In this document: positions 1 to 10,103 of the stretch, in pieces
How positions within the stretch are numbered: the stretch's first letter is position 1
Layout of the letters: each line of letters starts with the position of its first letter
DNA from: Psychrobacter maritimus
Lineage (GTDB): Bacteria; Pseudomonadota; Gammaproteobacteria; Pseudomonadales; Moraxellaceae
Direction of reading: 5' to 3'
Assembly: GCF_904846345.1 (NCBI RefSeq)
Contig: NZ_CAJHAJ010000001.1
Span: 434,001 to 498,000 of the forward strand
Length of the DNA stretch: 64,000 nt
Translations under genes and position numbers: made by a program
Notes under the pieces: model-generated
Seen by the model: only the letters and a program-made list of their open reading frames with translations
Told to the model about the DNA's origin: nothing
The model's database searches: none

Positions 1-59
1 TGGTTGGTATTTGTTCGCCGCGAGCGTTGGTAGCAAATCCTCTATAAATGTGATGCTTT

Positions 60-2183
60 ATGTCCAAATTTGTGTCTAAACCTGAGTCTAAATCAGCTAT
101 ATCTAAGCCTACCTCTTCCGCCGCGCATAAACCTTATAAAGCCACCAAACCCCCTAAAAAACCCGCACCGCCAAACGTGATTACCCCTGCTAAGATTGCA
201 TGGCAAACCGATGATGCTGGCAATCAAGTACCAGTATCAGGGGAGTTTGGCGATGTGTATTTCTCGCATGCTGATGGCTTGGCAGAATCGCGCCATGTAT
301 TTTTAGCCCATAACCAATTACCCGAGCGCCTAGCAAACCTTGCCGATAAGCAATGCTTTACGATTGCTGAATTGGGCTTTGGTACGGGCTTGAATTTTTT
401 GGCGACATGGCAGCTTTGGCGACAGCTTCGTGCTAAAAAGCCGCATTTAACAAGCGCGCGCTTACACTTTATCACCACTGAAAAATACCCCATTCCACTT
501 AACGACTTAACGCAGATACTCGCTTTATGGGCACAGCGCGCCCCCGAACTTGCTAAATTGATTGAGCAACTTTTAGCCAACTACCCGCCGCTTATTGCGG
601 GCTGTCATCGACTAAATTTTATTGACGATAATATCACGCTTGATATTTGGTTAGGCGATGCGGGCGATAGTTTGGCAAGCTTAGATACTGAGACCGCTAT
701 CAAGCGCCCTTATATTGATGCTTGGTTTCTAGATGGTTTCGCGCCTTCTTGTAATGAGACTTTGTGGGCAGAGTCGATATTTACCCAGATGCAGCGCTTA
801 TCTCGTCCTAGCACGACCGCCGCCACTTATAGCTGTGCTGGTATCGTCAAACGTGGGTTACAAACTCATGGCTTCGAGATTAATAAGGTGAAAGGTTTTG
901 GGCGCAAGCGTGAAATGCTGACGGCAGTTATGGCTGACAACGCTAATTCTTTAGCACTAAATGACGATAGTAATGCTTCAATTTACCCAAACCTTCCTAG
1001 CCATACAGTGGTGATTGGCGCGGGTGTTGCGGGACTACTCACCGCTTGGACGCTGGCCAATCGCGGTATGACAGTGACCATCATAGATAAAGTCGCGCCG
1101 CTTGCTGGCGCCTCTGGCAATCCACGTGCCCTCCTCGCGCCGAACATGACACCCATTCATCATGTTTATGAGCACCTGCACTCTATTGGTTATCTATATA
1201 GCGGCAGGCTGTATCGTTATTTTAATCAGCAAGCAGAGCTGCAGCAAACGCCGCTCATACTTGAGCAAACAGGTACTTTAGATTTGCTGATAAAAACCAA
1301 TATCGGCACGGCGCAAATTGCCGATTATCCCAATCAGATGGCAACTACGATTACGACTGCAGAAGCACTGCGGTTAAGCGGCTTAAAAGCTAAAGACTTA
1401 GCAGACAATTTATATTTACCACAATCTGGTTTGGTCAATACACAAGCGCTAAAAACGCTCATTCTTAAACACCTAAATATCAGTTATCAGCAGCTTAGCG
1501 TGACCGATATCAAAGAGACTGCAGATAAAGTTATGGTGACTGGTGATAAAGAAAGTGGCAGTAATAATAATCAAAGCTCTATTACTATCTGCGCTGACAA
1601 TGTGGTGATTTGCGCCGCCTATGAAAGCCATCAATTAGATAAACGTATCGTTGAATGCCGTACCATCCGCGGGCAGTTATCTTGGTTTACGCCCACTGCT
1701 GAGCAGGTCGCTGGTCTGCCTAAATTACCGCTCAAATATAGCGGTTATTGCGCGCCCTTTATTGGCCAAAGTGGTGATGCCGAAGTGAATAATATTAGCG
1801 ACCATCAGCCGCAGTTTTTACTGGGTGCCAGCTTTGTAGATGCTGACGCCAGTATTGATATCCGTAGTGAAGAAAATCAGCAGAATTATGACAAATTGCT
1901 TGAGGACATTCCTGAATTAAGCAATGTCTTGCCAAACGATACCAGCGCATGGCAAGCGCGCGCCGGTGTACGCACGCAAACGATTGACTATCATCCCTTG
2001 GTCGGACGACTTGCGCAAAGCCGCCGCATTTGGACGCTCTCCGCGATGGGGGCAAAAGGTTATGCACTAGCACCGATATGCGCCGAAGCATTAGCAGATA
2101 TGATGTTAGGCTGCTTTGCGCCTTTATCTGCCGTTACCTTAGCGCGATTATCACCCAATCGGGCGCGATTGCATAAAGCGTAA
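60..2183 (+). CDS. mnmC: Bifunctional tRNA wobble-uridine modification protein MnmC
   Basis: MnmC finishes the mnm5 modification of wobble uridine 34: its FAD domain removes the carboxymethyl group and its methyltransferase domain methylates the resulting nm5U with SAM. Both halves are visible. The N-terminal half has a SAM-binding GFGTGLNF (about residues 106-113) and [13 protein letters not shown]; the C-terminal half has the Rossmann motif [11 protein letters not shown] (about 316-326) and the late DAO segment [12 protein letters not shown]. At 707 residues it is slightly longer than the E. coli enzyme; the first 40 residues are Lys/Pro/Ser-rich and look like an unstructured extension. TATAAA lies about 16 bases before the ATG. 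It stands alone; a MITE-like element follows its stop. Family assignment is firm. Confidence 0.96.
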   Translation: MSKFVSKPESKSAISKPTSSAAHKPYKATKPPKKPAPPNVITPAKIAWQTDDAGNQVPVSGEFGDVYFSHADGLAESRHVFLAHNQLPERLANLADKQCFTIAELGFGTGLNFLATWQLWRQLRAKKPHLTSARLHFITTEKYPIPLNDLTQILALWAQRAPELAKLIEQLLANYPPLIAGCHRLNFIDDNITLDIWLGDAGDSLASLDTETAIKRPYIDAWFLDGFAPSCNETLWAESIFTQMQRLSRPSTTAATYSCAGIVKRGLQTHGFEINKVKGFGRKREMLTAVMADNANSLALNDDSNASIYPNLPSHTVVIGAGVAGLLTAWTLANRGMTVTIIDKVAPLAGASGNPRALLAPNMTPIHHVYEHLHSIGYLYSGRLYRYFNQQAELQQTPLILEQTGTLDLLIKTNIGTAQIADYPNQMATTITTAEALRLSGLKAKDLADNLYLPQSGLVNTQALKTLILKHLNISYQQLSVTDIKETADKVMVTGDKESGSNNNQSSITICADNVVICAAYESHQLDKRIVECRTIRGQLSWFTPTAEQVAGLPKLPLKYSGYCAPFIGQSGDAEVNNISDHQPQFLLGASFVDADASIDIRSEENQQNYDKLLEDIPELSNVLPNDTSAWQARAGVRTQTIDYHPLVGRLAQSRRIWTLSAMGAKGYALAPICAEALADMMLGCFAPLSAVTLARLSPNRARLHKA

Positions 2184-2206
2184 AAGGTAATAATTTAACG
2201 TTACGC

Positions 2207-2380
2207 TAGGGCGTGTCCTCATTTTAAAAATGGTGATAAAAATGAGATAAATTGTAGCCAAATAAGGAAAATAGTGCCGTTAATATCGGGATATTACCAA
2301 GCTATTTGACGAAGTTTGGCAAAATTTAGCCATTTTTAGACCATTTAGATGTCCATCGATTGAATTGAGGACACGTCCTA
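2207..2380. mobile_element. MITE-like element with inverted ends and TA flanks
   Basis: A 174-bp stretch bounded by near-perfect inverted ends: TAGGGCGTGTCCTCATTT at 2207-2224 and AATTGAGGACACGTCCTA at 2363-2380. If the ends are read as GGGCGTGTCCTCA and TGAGGACACGTCC, a TA dinucleotide flanks each side as a possible target duplication. The interior is AT-rich and has no ORF of note. The structure fits a non-autonomous element mobilised in trans by an IS (TA target duplications occur in IS630/Tc1-like and some IS5-type elements). The IS family is not certain. Confidence 0.65.
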
Positions 2381-2539
2381 ACCTTTATCACTATTTATAC
2401 AGATGCTATTTTATGCAAATGCTCTCAAAGCTAAGGCATGTATTTATAACAGTATAGAAGCCGACTTGAAAAATAATGCTAGACTAGCCTTAAAGCTTAA
2501 AATACTTAAATAACCATTATAAATGGATAGCTGTCTATT

Positions 2540-3151
2540 ATGAAAACCGATATTTTTACCTTGGCAAAATCATCACTTAAAGCGCTTTCTATTGCGTTCT
2601 TAAGCCTATCACTGCTGAATGCTTGCCAAAAGACGCCAGAAGCTGAAACCGTTAATGAAACTGCTGCTGAAGCAACCACCCAAACGAAGCCAGTAAGCTC
2701 TAATATTAATGCGCCTAAAGTTGCTGATGAAGATACTGACAAGTCTGCTGTTAATGCAGAAGCAGATATGAGCTTAACTGAATTGGAAAACGAGCTTGGA
2801 GCAGCGGACACTTCAGCAAATAATGCCGCGATAGCGCCCAATCCAGAACAAGCCATCAAAGGCGCGCAAATCACTGATGTTAATTATCGCAGTGCCAGCG
2901 GTGAGACGTTATTTGTCATCTTTGAAACCTCAGAAAAAGGCGTGCTTAACGCTATAATCACCTTACCAAACAAACCAAAAATGACCTTGAGTGCGCCAGA
3001 AGGCCAAGGCAATAACCCTACTTATCGCTCAAACGATGGCAGTATTCAGCTGGTCAGTCATGGCGGTGGTAGCAGCATTGATCTTATTCAAAACAATAAA
3101 ACAACGAGCTTTGAGGCCATTAGTGTAGAAGCAGAAGTCATCACCGAATAA
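2540..3151 (+). CDS. Small secreted lipoprotein of unknown function
   Basis: A 203-residue protein with a classical lipoprotein signal: basic start, hydrophobic stretch and lipobox LLNAC with the lipidated Cys at residue 29. After the Cys comes a low-complexity Glu/Thr/Ala-rich linker to about residue 110. A compact C-terminal domain of about 90 residues follows (from INYRS-like strands to EAISVEAEVITE), rich in beta-type residues and ending acidic. I do not recognise the domain. Position +2 after the Cys is Gln, so outer-membrane sorting is more likely than inner-membrane retention (inference from the Lol rule). It is a single gene closed by a strong bidirectional terminator shared with the convergent DUF4112 gene. 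Confidence 0.8.
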   Translation: MKTDIFTLAKSSLKALSIAFLSLSLLNACQKTPEAETVNETAAEATTQTKPVSSNINAPKVADEDTDKSAVNAEADMSLTELENELGAADTSANNAAIAPNPEQAIKGAQITDVNYRSASGETLFVIFETSEKGVLNAIITLPNKPKMTLSAPEGQGNNPTYRSNDGSIQLVSHGGGSSIDLIQNNKTTSFEAISVEAEVITE

Positions 3152-3205
3152 TGTTATCAATAAAAACTTGGCTTAGAATCTGTTAAAGACAATAAAACCC
3201 GCAAT

Positions 3206-3244
3206 AAAAAGGCGGCAAATATTTATAATATTTGCCGCCTTTTT
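3206..3244. terminator. Bidirectional Rho-independent terminator
   Basis: Perfect stem AAAAAGGCGGCAAATAT with a 4-5 nt AT loop and its complement ending in TTTTT. It lies between two convergent genes, so it can serve both the lipoprotein gene (+) and the DUF4112 gene (-). Confidence 0.9.
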
Positions 3245-3258
3245 GCTCTGCTTTACCT

Positions 3259-3936
3259 TTAGCCAAAACCAGTGGTCTTGCCAAACAGACTGACCAGCCA
3301 GCTCATCATCGCCCATAAGCCCCAGCCGATAACCACAATAACGATTAATCCCAATAGGTCAGGAATGTGCAGATATAACCAAGCAACGACAGGGTTGCGC
3401 CAAAAGAACGCAAAGCGGCTTTGCTGCTGCTTATCTTCCAAGGATTGATGCAAAAACGGTCGATCCATATGCATGGTTTCGGTGATGCCGTATTCATCAT
3501 GTAGATGCTCGTGCACGATGCTCAGTGTCTTGCGACTAGGGCGAATAAAAATATCGAGCACTGTACCTATACCCGGTACGATGCCAACCACCATATCAAT
3601 CAGCGCTAGTCTAACCGCTGGGGTCATTTTATGCGCAGGGACGCCCAACTGCCGACCTAATACAAAAGCATAACTGGTCAACGCCAATCCTGCCAAATCA
3701 CCCGCCAGCGGAATGGTCGACAGCGCCGCATCAGCACCCATGCCTTGCTTGGTAAAGGGCACCCGTACGAGCGAATCCATAGTATTAGCAAACTTAGCCA
3801 GTTTACGCTCGGTCGCGATAACCTGCTCACGCGTTAACCCATGCTCAGCAAGCTTTGCCTGATAATCGATAACAGGCGCATTAATAGCAACACCCTTTTT
3901 CGCTTTTGACTTTGAGAGCTTCTTAAAGTTATCCAT
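3259..3936 (-). CDS. DUF4112 family membrane protein
   Basis: The central segment ([29 protein letters not shown]) matches the DUF4112 pattern of a hydrophobic hairpin with GxVPGxGxxxD. A second hydrophobic helix lies near the C-terminus ([20 protein letters not shown]), so a membrane location is likely. Function is unknown. The frame is open up to 3975, but the ATG at 3934-3936 (MDNFKKLSK) is preferred because it overlaps the end of ubiA by 8 bases, typical of translational coupling in this leftward block. The N-terminal 20 residues are strongly basic. Probably co-transcribed with ubiA. Confidence 0.82.
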   Translation of the reverse strand: MDNFKKLSKSKAKKGVAINAPVIDYQAKLAEHGLTREQVIATERKLAKFANTMDSLVRVPFTKQGMGADAALSTIPLAGDLAGLALTSYAFVLGRQLGVPAHKMTPAVRLALIDMVVGIVPGIGTVLDIFIRPSRKTLSIVHEHLHDEYGITETMHMDRPFLHQSLEDKQQQSRFAFFWRNPVVAWLYLHIPDLLGLIVIVVIGWGLWAMMSWLVSLFGKTTGFG

Positions 3937-4846
3937 TAAAAGTCGTCCATAGGCAAGCGATTGCGATAAGAGCAAAGACGTAACGTCCTACCCATATATT
4001 GGCCAAAAACGCCTGAAAACATGCCAAAGCTTGACGACTGGCACAAGCGCTGTTTTGCTTGGCAAACATCATCGCCACTAATGCCAAACCAAATACCGGT
4101 ATCACACCTACACTGGTTGGCGCAAAGTAATGCCACATAACCGCACCCATAATAAGTAAAAATACGGTTTGTAGCAGCGAGATGATAATCACATCGTGGC
4201 GACCAAATAATATCGCCGTTGATTTGACGCCAATTTTTAAATCATCCTCACGATCCGCCATAGCGTACTGGGTATCATAAGCCACTGTCCAGCACATATA
4301 AGCAATAAACAATAACCAACACCAGATATCAGGCGCGCCTTGTATCGCGACATAGGCCATCGGTATCGCCCACCCAAACGCGGCAGCTAAAAAGACTTGT
4401 GGCAAATGGGTAAAACGCTTCATAAATGGATAAATAAACGCCAATATAACGGCGCCAAGCGACCAGTAAAAAACGGCAATAGGTAAAAAGAACAGCAAAC
4501 TGGCACTAAGTAATACCAATATTAAGAAGGCACCAATGGCTTCTTTAGCAGATAAGCGCCCGTCCGCTAATGGACGGCCTTTGGTGCGGCTGATATGACC
4601 ATCGACCTTGCGGTCAGCAAAGTCATTGATTGCACAGCCTGCCGCCCGCATAAAAATCGCGCCCAGCGCAAAAAGTACAAATACCTTTAGACTCGGCAAA
4701 CCTGCCGTTGCCCCTTGCTGCTGCGCCTGACCCATCGCCGCCAGCATTACACCCCAAAGCGTCGGCCAGAGTAATAGCTCTATACCTACGGGTTTATCAA
4801 AGCGCGTTAATTGCAGGTAGGCTTGTAATTTGTCGTTAAATGTCAT
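3929..4846 (-). CDS. ubiA: 4-hydroxybenzoate octaprenyltransferase
   Basis: Membrane prenyltransferase of ubiquinone synthesis; it joins the polyprenyl chain to 4-hydroxybenzoate. Both Asp-rich Mg-diphosphate motifs of the UbiA family are present: [10 protein letters not shown] (about residues 72-81) and [13 protein letters not shown] (about 190-202). The rest is about eight hydrophobic helices. At 305 residues it is slightly longer than the E. coli protein. There is no chorismate lyase gene (ubiC) next to it. The downstream DUF4112 gene overlaps its stop. Assignment to ubiA rather than another UbiA-family member rests on the RLDKP-like start ([18 protein letters not shown]). Confidence 0.95.
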   Translation of the reverse strand: MTFNDKLQAYLQLTRFDKPVGIELLLWPTLWGVMLAAMGQAQQQGATAGLPSLKVFVLFALGAIFMRAAGCAINDFADRKVDGHISRTKGRPLADGRLSAKEAIGAFLILVLLSASLLFFLPIAVFYWSLGAVILAFIYPFMKRFTHLPQVFLAAAFGWAIPMAYVAIQGAPDIWCWLLFIAYMCWTVAYDTQYAMADREDDLKIGVKSTAILFGRHDVIIISLLQTVFLLIMGAVMWHYFAPTSVGVIPVFGLALVAMMFAKQNSACASRQALACFQAFLANIWVGRYVFALIAIACLWTTFNG

Positions 4847-4921
4847 GGTTTTTTATTATCATCTATAGGAATTTTATATACTTTTTTGCAGGCTATGGAA
4901 TCGGATGAACGAATTAGTGAA

Positions 4922-5170
4922 CTACTGAATTTGTTGCCATAAGTTGTTGGCTTCAATGAGCGACAACTCAGGATATTGCTTACGTAATGCCTTAATGGAT
5001 GCCATCTTATTATTTTGGCTAAGCTTTGCTTGCTGCCGTAAGTAGTCCATTTGTTCTTTTGGATTCCTAAGCGCTTTTAGGTGAGCTTTGAGCTGTAAAA
5101 CTTCTGTTCGCAACGCAATATTCATCAGTAATAAGCCTGCACCAATGACCCAAATTATAATCGTTGACAT
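4922..5170 (-). CDS. Small single-span membrane protein, unknown
   Basis: An 82-residue protein with one N-terminal hydrophobic helix (residues 3-20) followed by a charged, probably helical cytoplasmic tail (LQLKAHLKALRNP). The tail ends with a short segment, ALRKQYPELSLIEANNLWQQI, that resembles a helix-turn-helix-like hairpin. A purine-rich ribosome site (AGGAGAAAAGG) lies just before the ATG and supports it as a real gene. No family recognised. It sits between rsmJ and ubiA in the same direction. Confidence 0.7.
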   Translation of the reverse strand: MSTIIIWVIGAGLLLMNIALRTEVLQLKAHLKALRNPKEQMDYLRQQAKLSQNNKMASIKALRKQYPELSLIEANNLWQQIQ

Positions 5171-5277
5171 CCTTTTCTCCTGAATCCATTACTATTAAAT
5201 CCACCACTTCTAAATCTTTGTATTCTAAACACTCAAACTGACTCACTGAGCCCATTCATTATCATAAATAATAGCCA

Positions 5278-6189
5278 TCAAACAAAATAACCATCAAAAC
5301 GTACTGCTTCGTTATGCCAGCTCTCGCTTGGTTGTTGATTTGCAAGTAACGGCGCAAGCTGCGGACGCTTGACGACGACGCGGCCTTGTCTTGCACCCTG
5401 ACTGACCACCGCTTGCGCACTTTGTAGCAATTGCAGCTCTTGTTCTGATGTTGGCGGACTAGCCAATTGGTGCAAGGCTTGCATATGCTTGCCAACTTTT
5501 GCGCCTTTACCCGTTTTGCTATCTTGATAGCTGTCTTCTGGAAACATAGGATCCAGATATATTACATCAACTACTTTCGCATCATTTTCTTTAATATCAT
5601 CTATCGCATTAGCTTGTAGCATTGTAAAATAACTAAGCGCATCGACATTAATAATCTGTAATCGGCTCATCAGCTTTTGCCAATTTGGCAGCGTACTCAT
5701 ACGCTGCTGTTCAGCTAACAACAATAACGCCATCAGGGGCTGCTGCTCAAGCATAGTAACTTGAGCGCCAGTACTGGCTAATATTAGGCTGTCATGCCCA
5801 AAGCCTGCGGTCGCATCAATGACCGTGCTATCCGATGTAATTTTAGCAGCTTGTAATAATAACTCAGACTTACGCCCTGCACTCACCACCCGCCGTTGTA
5901 GCTTATCCCATTCAGGTGCGACACTGAGACCATCACTCAGCCATGAAAGTTTGTTTTTCTCATCTAACAAAAGAATAGGTTGAATAGAGGTTTCGCTTAA
6001 TTGCTGGCGACGTTTTTGATTGAGCTTTTCGGGAAACAGCTCAATATCTAAAATAATGGGTAGCGCATGCTCAGCGATGAGCGCCTTCAAGTTCTCGACT
6101 TGACCTGCCTGCGCCTCGCTAACATAAAATAGCTGGCAGTTAATATGAGCGGTCGGTATTTGCTTCACAGTGGTCATATTAACCGCCAT
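5278..6189 (-). CDS. rsmJ: 16S rRNA (guanine-1516-N2)-methyltransferase
   Basis: RsmJ (formerly YhiQ) methylates G1516 of 16S rRNA with SAM. The SAM site is clear: VIDATAGFGHDSLILAS (residues 124-140, DATAGFG being the family signature), an acidic motif II (VTMLEQQP), and the catalytic-site strand VIYLDPMFPEDS (209-220). GARQGRVVVKRPQLAPLLA near the C-terminus also matches the family. At 303 residues it is longer than the 250-residue E. coli protein because of an N-terminal extension and an insert before DPMFP. It reads in the same direction as uppP upstream. Confidence 0.93.
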   Translation of the reverse strand: MAVNMTTVKQIPTAHINCQLFYVSEAQAGQVENLKALIAEHALPIILDIELFPEKLNQKRRQQLSETSIQPILLLDEKNKLSWLSDGLSVAPEWDKLQRRVVSAGRKSELLLQAAKITSDSTVIDATAGFGHDSLILASTGAQVTMLEQQPLMALLLLAEQQRMSTLPNWQKLMSRLQIINVDALSYFTMLQANAIDDIKENDAKVVDVIYLDPMFPEDSYQDSKTGKGAKVGKHMQALHQLASPPTSEQELQLLQSAQAVVSQGARQGRVVVKRPQLAPLLANQQPSESWHNEAVRFDGYFV

Positions 6190-6247
6190 TCCTTTCTAGT
6201 GTTCAAAAGTACAGGTATTAGCATCAAAAATTATTCCACTATAAATC

Positions 6248-7090
6248 TTAGCCAGCCATTTGATAACCAAAGCCCCAAGCGGCGACCAATACGATGACGC
6301 CCGTGATAATGCGTAGCCATGCAAAGATTTTGAAGTCACGACGGCTAACCCAAGCAACCAATAGGCGAATACAAAGTAAGGCTACAATAAACGATACCAC
6401 GGTGCCAATACCTAACACTAACCAATCTTCACTACTGGTCAATACATCACCATGTTTTAGCAAATCCAACAATGCCGCACCGACAATGACTGGAATACCT
6501 AAAAAGAAGGAAAACTCCGCTGAAGCCTTACGCGATACGCCAAGCCACAGTGCACCAATAATAGTGGCACCTGAGCGTGATGTTCCTGGTATTAAGGCCA
6601 GACACTGCATCAAACCAATCATCAATGCCGTTTTTAGGCTGACGTCTTCTGCTTCTTGCGCGATAATCGTTTTAGGGCGATTTTCTACATAAAATATCAG
6701 CAAACCGCCAACAATCAGCATAATTGCCACGACGATAGGGTTAAACAAATACGTCTTAATTTCATCAGCGAAGGTAAAACCAACAATCATCACCGGAATG
6801 GTCGCGACAATTAAGCTTAAACCCAACTGTCTTGGATTACTCATACCGTCCGCTTTACCGGTCAGCAGCCCCAAGAGTGCTTGCCATAGTCTGCCCCAGT
6901 AATCATAAATGACTGCTAAGATAGCGCCAAGCTGGACTACCACCACAAACAAATCAACCTTTTCTTTGGTCCAAAAGCCCATCAAATCCGCAGATAAAAT
7001 CAAATATCCCGTACTAGAGATGGGTAAAAACTCAGTGATACCTTCAACGATACCCATGATGACCGCTTGGATTAATAACAGTATATCCAC
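6248..7090 (-). CDS. uppP: Undecaprenyl-diphosphate phosphatase
   Basis: Integral membrane phosphatase that recycles undecaprenyl diphosphate to the monophosphate carrier for peptidoglycan and other envelope polymers; overproduction gives bacitracin resistance (family knowledge, BacA). The two catalytic motifs are intact: EGITEFLPISSTG (residues 16-28) and PGTSRSGATI (about 168-177). Length 280 fits the family, with about eight hydrophobic helices. It is a single copy in the window, in the leftward block with rsmJ. Confidence 0.96.
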   Translation of the reverse strand: MDILLLIQAVIMGIVEGITEFLPISSTGYLILSADLMGFWTKEKVDLFVVVVQLGAILAVIYDYWGRLWQALLGLLTGKADGMSNPRQLGLSLIVATIPVMIVGFTFADEIKTYLFNPIVVAIMLIVGGLLIFYVENRPKTIIAQEAEDVSLKTALMIGLMQCLALIPGTSRSGATIIGALWLGVSRKASAEFSFFLGIPVIVGAALLDLLKHGDVLTSSEDWLVLGIGTVVSFIVALLCIRLLVAWVSRRDFKIFAWLRIITGVIVLVAAWGFGYQMAG

Positions 7091-7214
7091 AGTTGCTTCC
7101 CTAAAAAGACAGCGCTATCGGCTGTCCTATATGATCGTTGCTTTTATAATCGTTTGTATTTTTGTGACTCAAGGTATTTAGTGATTAACGATATTTTATG
7201 CTATAAAGCAAAAA

Positions 7215-7913
7215 CTACGCCTTACCTTGCTCTTTCAGTGTTTTCCATGCTTGGTTGCGCAGATATCTTGGTAACGCATTGGCAGCATCGGTACCGCCAA
7301 CATTCATGAATTGAGCGATACCCAATTGTCCAATCACCACCGCATCTGGCCAGACATCTTCATGGCATACTTGTCCATCATGTGCTTTTAATAGCGGCGC
7401 ACCATTACCGACGATAGGCAAATTAAGCACTGTTTGGCTATCATAATCAAGCAGCTGCTCTGTGCTATCGCTATCAGTAGCCAAGACTGGCTGCATGATA
7501 GAATTGTCTGCTACATCGCCTAAAATTGAGTATTGGCCAAAATAAACTTGCTGCATACGCGCATCAAGCGCGCTATAAACTTGAGTCAAACCGTACTTTT
7601 TATACGCACATTGGGCAATTGCTTGTAGGCTTGAGACACCCACACAAGGAATGTCATGTGCGACAGATAGGGCTTGCACCACCGCCGTATTGATTCGTAT
7701 ACCACTAAATGCACCCGGGCCACGGTTGAATATCAATGCTTTTATATCAGCAAGACGCAGATTAGCCTCGGACAATGCCGCATCAATCATCGGCAGAATT
7801 TGCTGGGTCTGCTGGCGTTTACCCGTTTCAGTATGGCTCGACAGCACTTGCCCATTGGCATCTAAAATTGCGATCGAACACTGATCAAATACGGTATCCA
7901 TTGCTAAAAACAT
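7215..7913 (-). CDS. tsaB: tRNA threonylcarbamoyladenosine synthesis protein TsaB
   Basis: TsaB is the inactive paralogue partner of TsaD (Kae1/YgjD family) in making t6A37 on ANN-decoding tRNAs. It shows the family opening MFLAMDTVFDQCSIAIL and the segment FNRGPGAFSGIRI (family GPGSFTGLR), a sugar-kinase/Hsp70-like fold. Three start codons lie in a row (GTG-ATG-ATG, 7919 down to 7911); the third is chosen because GAGG then sits at a usable distance and the protein aligns best from MFLAMDT. A separate gene from rsmJ/uppP by about 125 bases, same direction. Confidence 0.93.
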   Translation of the reverse strand: MFLAMDTVFDQCSIAILDANGQVLSSHTETGKRQQTQQILPMIDAALSEANLRLADIKALIFNRGPGAFSGIRINTAVVQALSVAHDIPCVGVSSLQAIAQCAYKKYGLTQVYSALDARMQQVYFGQYSILGDVADNSIMQPVLATDSDSTEQLLDYDSQTVLNLPIVGNGAPLLKAHDGQVCHEDVWPDAVVIGQLGIAQFMNVGGTDAANALPRYLRNQAWKTLKEQGKA

Positions 7914-8044
7914 CATCACCTCGGCTTATTCGCTTGGCATCATAAAACAGCGCCTATCATAGCATTTAGGATAAGCGAATTTTATTAATTTCTACCTTTT
8001 TCCTACTTTATTAATAAGAACTTGTCTAAATAAGAGAGACCTAA

Positions 8045-8079
8045 AAAAACCTCAAAGCCTATATAGATTTGAGGTTTTT
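8045..8079. terminator. Rho-independent terminator of ffh
   Basis: A perfect 12-bp stem (AAAAACCTCAAA and its complement) with an 11-nt loop; on the minus strand the stem runs into T-rich sequence. It lies about 50 bases past the ffh stop. Confidence 0.85.
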
Positions 8080-8126
8080 GTTAAAAGCACTTGCTAATAG
8101 TGACTGCTAATACAGTCAGCCATTAT

Positions 8127-9677
8127 TTAAAAGCGTGTTTTAAATTTTTTCGGGCCTTGATTTTGCAACTCTTGCATCTGCTTTTGCATCTCTTCAGTGC
8201 TAGGCATATTGTTTGGATCAAGTCCCATCTGCTTTGCCATTTGCTGTGGGTTCACATCTTTAACACCACCTTGCTGACCGCCACCGCCGAATAATGGACC
8301 ACCGCCGCCACCCGCTCCAGCGCCGCCGCCCATCAATCCTTGCATCGATTTCATCATTTTACTGATGCCTTCTGGCTTAGAAATCATCTTCATCATTTTT
8401 GCCATTTGCTTGTGCTGCTTGAGCAAACGATTGACGTCTTGAATCTCACGACCTGAGCCTGCCGCAATACGGCGCTTACGGCTTGGATTGATTTTATCTG
8501 GGTTTTTACGCTCAAATGGCGTCATTGAATTAATCAAGGCTTCCATCTCACGTACTTTTTCTTCTGGCTTGGCTTCTTCGACGGCTTTTTGCATATCAGA
8601 GCCGCCCATACCTGGCATCTTATCTAAAAAGCCTGCCATGCCGCCCATGCTTTTCATTTGCTGGAACTGGGTCAATAGATCTTCAAGGTCGAACTCGCCG
8701 CCCTTTTGCATCTTTTTCGCCATTTTTTCGGCTTTATCACGGTCGATCTTTTGCTCGACTTCTTCAACTAAACTTAAGACGTCACCCATACCAAGAATAC
8801 GCTGAGCGATACGTTCAGGATGGAACAGCTCTAGCGCGTCTAGTTTTTCACCGCGACCTAAAAACTTAATCGGCTTACCGGTAATAGCGCGCACAGACAA
8901 TGCCGCGCCGCCACGAGCATCACCGTCAGTCTTGGTTAAAATAACGCCCGTTAATGGCAGCGCATCGTTAAAGGCTTTGGCGGTATTGGCCGCATCTTGA
9001 CCGGTCATCGCATCAACGACAAATAGCGTCTCAGATGGATTGACCGCCGCAGTTAACGCTTTGATTTCCTCCATCATCGCTTCGTCGATAGCCAGACGAC
9101 CGGCAGTATCAATAATCAAAATATCTTGATATTGAATTTTCGCTTCTTCGATAGCACGTAGCGCGATATCAATTGGGTTTTCGTCGCTAGTTGAATTGAC
9201 GAATTTGGCATTTACTTGCCCTGCTACTTGCTCAAGCTGGGCAATTGCTGCTGGGCGATAAACGTCAGCAGAAACTAGCATCACCTTTTTCTTATGGCGC
9301 TCTTGTAAAAATTTCGCCAATTTACCAGCCGTGGTGGTTTTACCTGCACCTTGCAAACCCGCTAATAAATAAACAACAGGCGGTTTACCAGTCATTTCAA
9401 GCTGCTGATTGGCGCTGCCCATCATTTCGGTCAGCTCATCGTGGACGATTTTTACAAACGCTTGTCCTGGCGCCAATTCTTTCAGCACTTCCGCACCAAG
9501 CGCTTGCTCTTTTACCCGCTTCACAAAATCACGGGTGACCGGTAGCGCGACGTCGGCTTCTAACAGCGCCATACGCACTTCGCGCAAGGTGTCTTTAATA
9601 TTATCTTCGGTCAACTGCCCAGTGCCGACGATGTTACGCAGGCTCGACGATAAGCGTTCTGTTAAAGTATCAAACAT
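8127..9677 (-). CDS. ffh: Signal recognition particle GTPase Ffh
   Basis: Ffh binds 4.5S RNA and signal sequences of nascent membrane proteins and docks with FtsY. Order of domains: N domain (1-90), G domain with GLQGAGKTTTAGKLAK (about 107-122), DVYRPAAIAQL, DTAGR, TKTDGDARGG, then the Met-rich M domain with RKRRIAAGSGR and KMMKMISKP. At 516 residues it exceeds the usual 450-460: the extra part is a Gly-rich tail (GGGAGAGGGGGPLFGGGGQQ) followed by a Met/Gln-rich segment ending FKTRF. The 4.5S RNA gene is not in the window. ypjD lies divergently upstream, a common linkage. Confidence 0.97.
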   Translation of the reverse strand: MFDTLTERLSSSLRNIVGTGQLTEDNIKDTLREVRMALLEADVALPVTRDFVKRVKEQALGAEVLKELAPGQAFVKIVHDELTEMMGSANQQLEMTGKPPVVYLLAGLQGAGKTTTAGKLAKFLQERHKKKVMLVSADVYRPAAIAQLEQVAGQVNAKFVNSTSDENPIDIALRAIEEAKIQYQDILIIDTAGRLAIDEAMMEEIKALTAAVNPSETLFVVDAMTGQDAANTAKAFNDALPLTGVILTKTDGDARGGAALSVRAITGKPIKFLGRGEKLDALELFHPERIAQRILGMGDVLSLVEEVEQKIDRDKAEKMAKKMQKGGEFDLEDLLTQFQQMKSMGGMAGFLDKMPGMGGSDMQKAVEEAKPEEKVREMEALINSMTPFERKNPDKINPSRKRRIAAGSGREIQDVNRLLKQHKQMAKMMKMISKPEGISKMMKSMQGLMGGGAGAGGGGGPLFGGGGQQGGVKDVNPQQMAKQMGLDPNNMPSTEEMQKQMQELQNQGPKKFKTRF

Positions 9678-10103
9678 AAATGACTCTCAATTAAAATAAT
9701 TCTTAGTAAAAAAACTGTGACAACAATACGTCGTTAAACTTGGTTCAGCGTTAATTGCTGATAACTATTATTCAGATGTGCTATAGCATATGAGGTAGCG
9801 TTTTTATAAAAATCATTATAAAAAGCAGCACAGTATCAATACTATAGCATTAAGGCGCTGCAAAGCTTATAGTCGTTTTGCAAATGACAGTTTTCAAATG
9901 TAGGGTTAAATAAAGCTGACTATTTAATTTTATAGCTAATAAATACTAAATTTTAGCGCTACTGTCCTACAAGTGCTTATAATCAATCCGTAAGATGGCG
10001 CTCAATTGCTTGCCATTTTATGATAAATTGGATGATTATTCTAATCATTCTGATAATACCATTTTAGCATTCAATTGAGCGGCGATTTTGCGCTCATCAT
10101 GAG
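9678..10103. other. Divergent intergenic region between ffh and ypjD
   Basis: 426 bases of AT-rich sequence that must hold promoters for both ffh (leftward) and ypjD (rightward). A TATAAT hexamer is present at 9978-9983 on the + strand, without a convincing -35 box at 17 bases. Short near-repeats of ATAAAAATCATTATAAAAA occur near 9805-9825. No ORF with a ribosome site and no clear structured RNA was seen. Confidence 0.4.

Noticed and set aside
5262..5495. 77-residue leftward frame upstream of the small membrane gene
   Set aside because: It overlaps the 3' end of rsmJ in another frame and its translation is Cys/Arg-rich without family resemblance.
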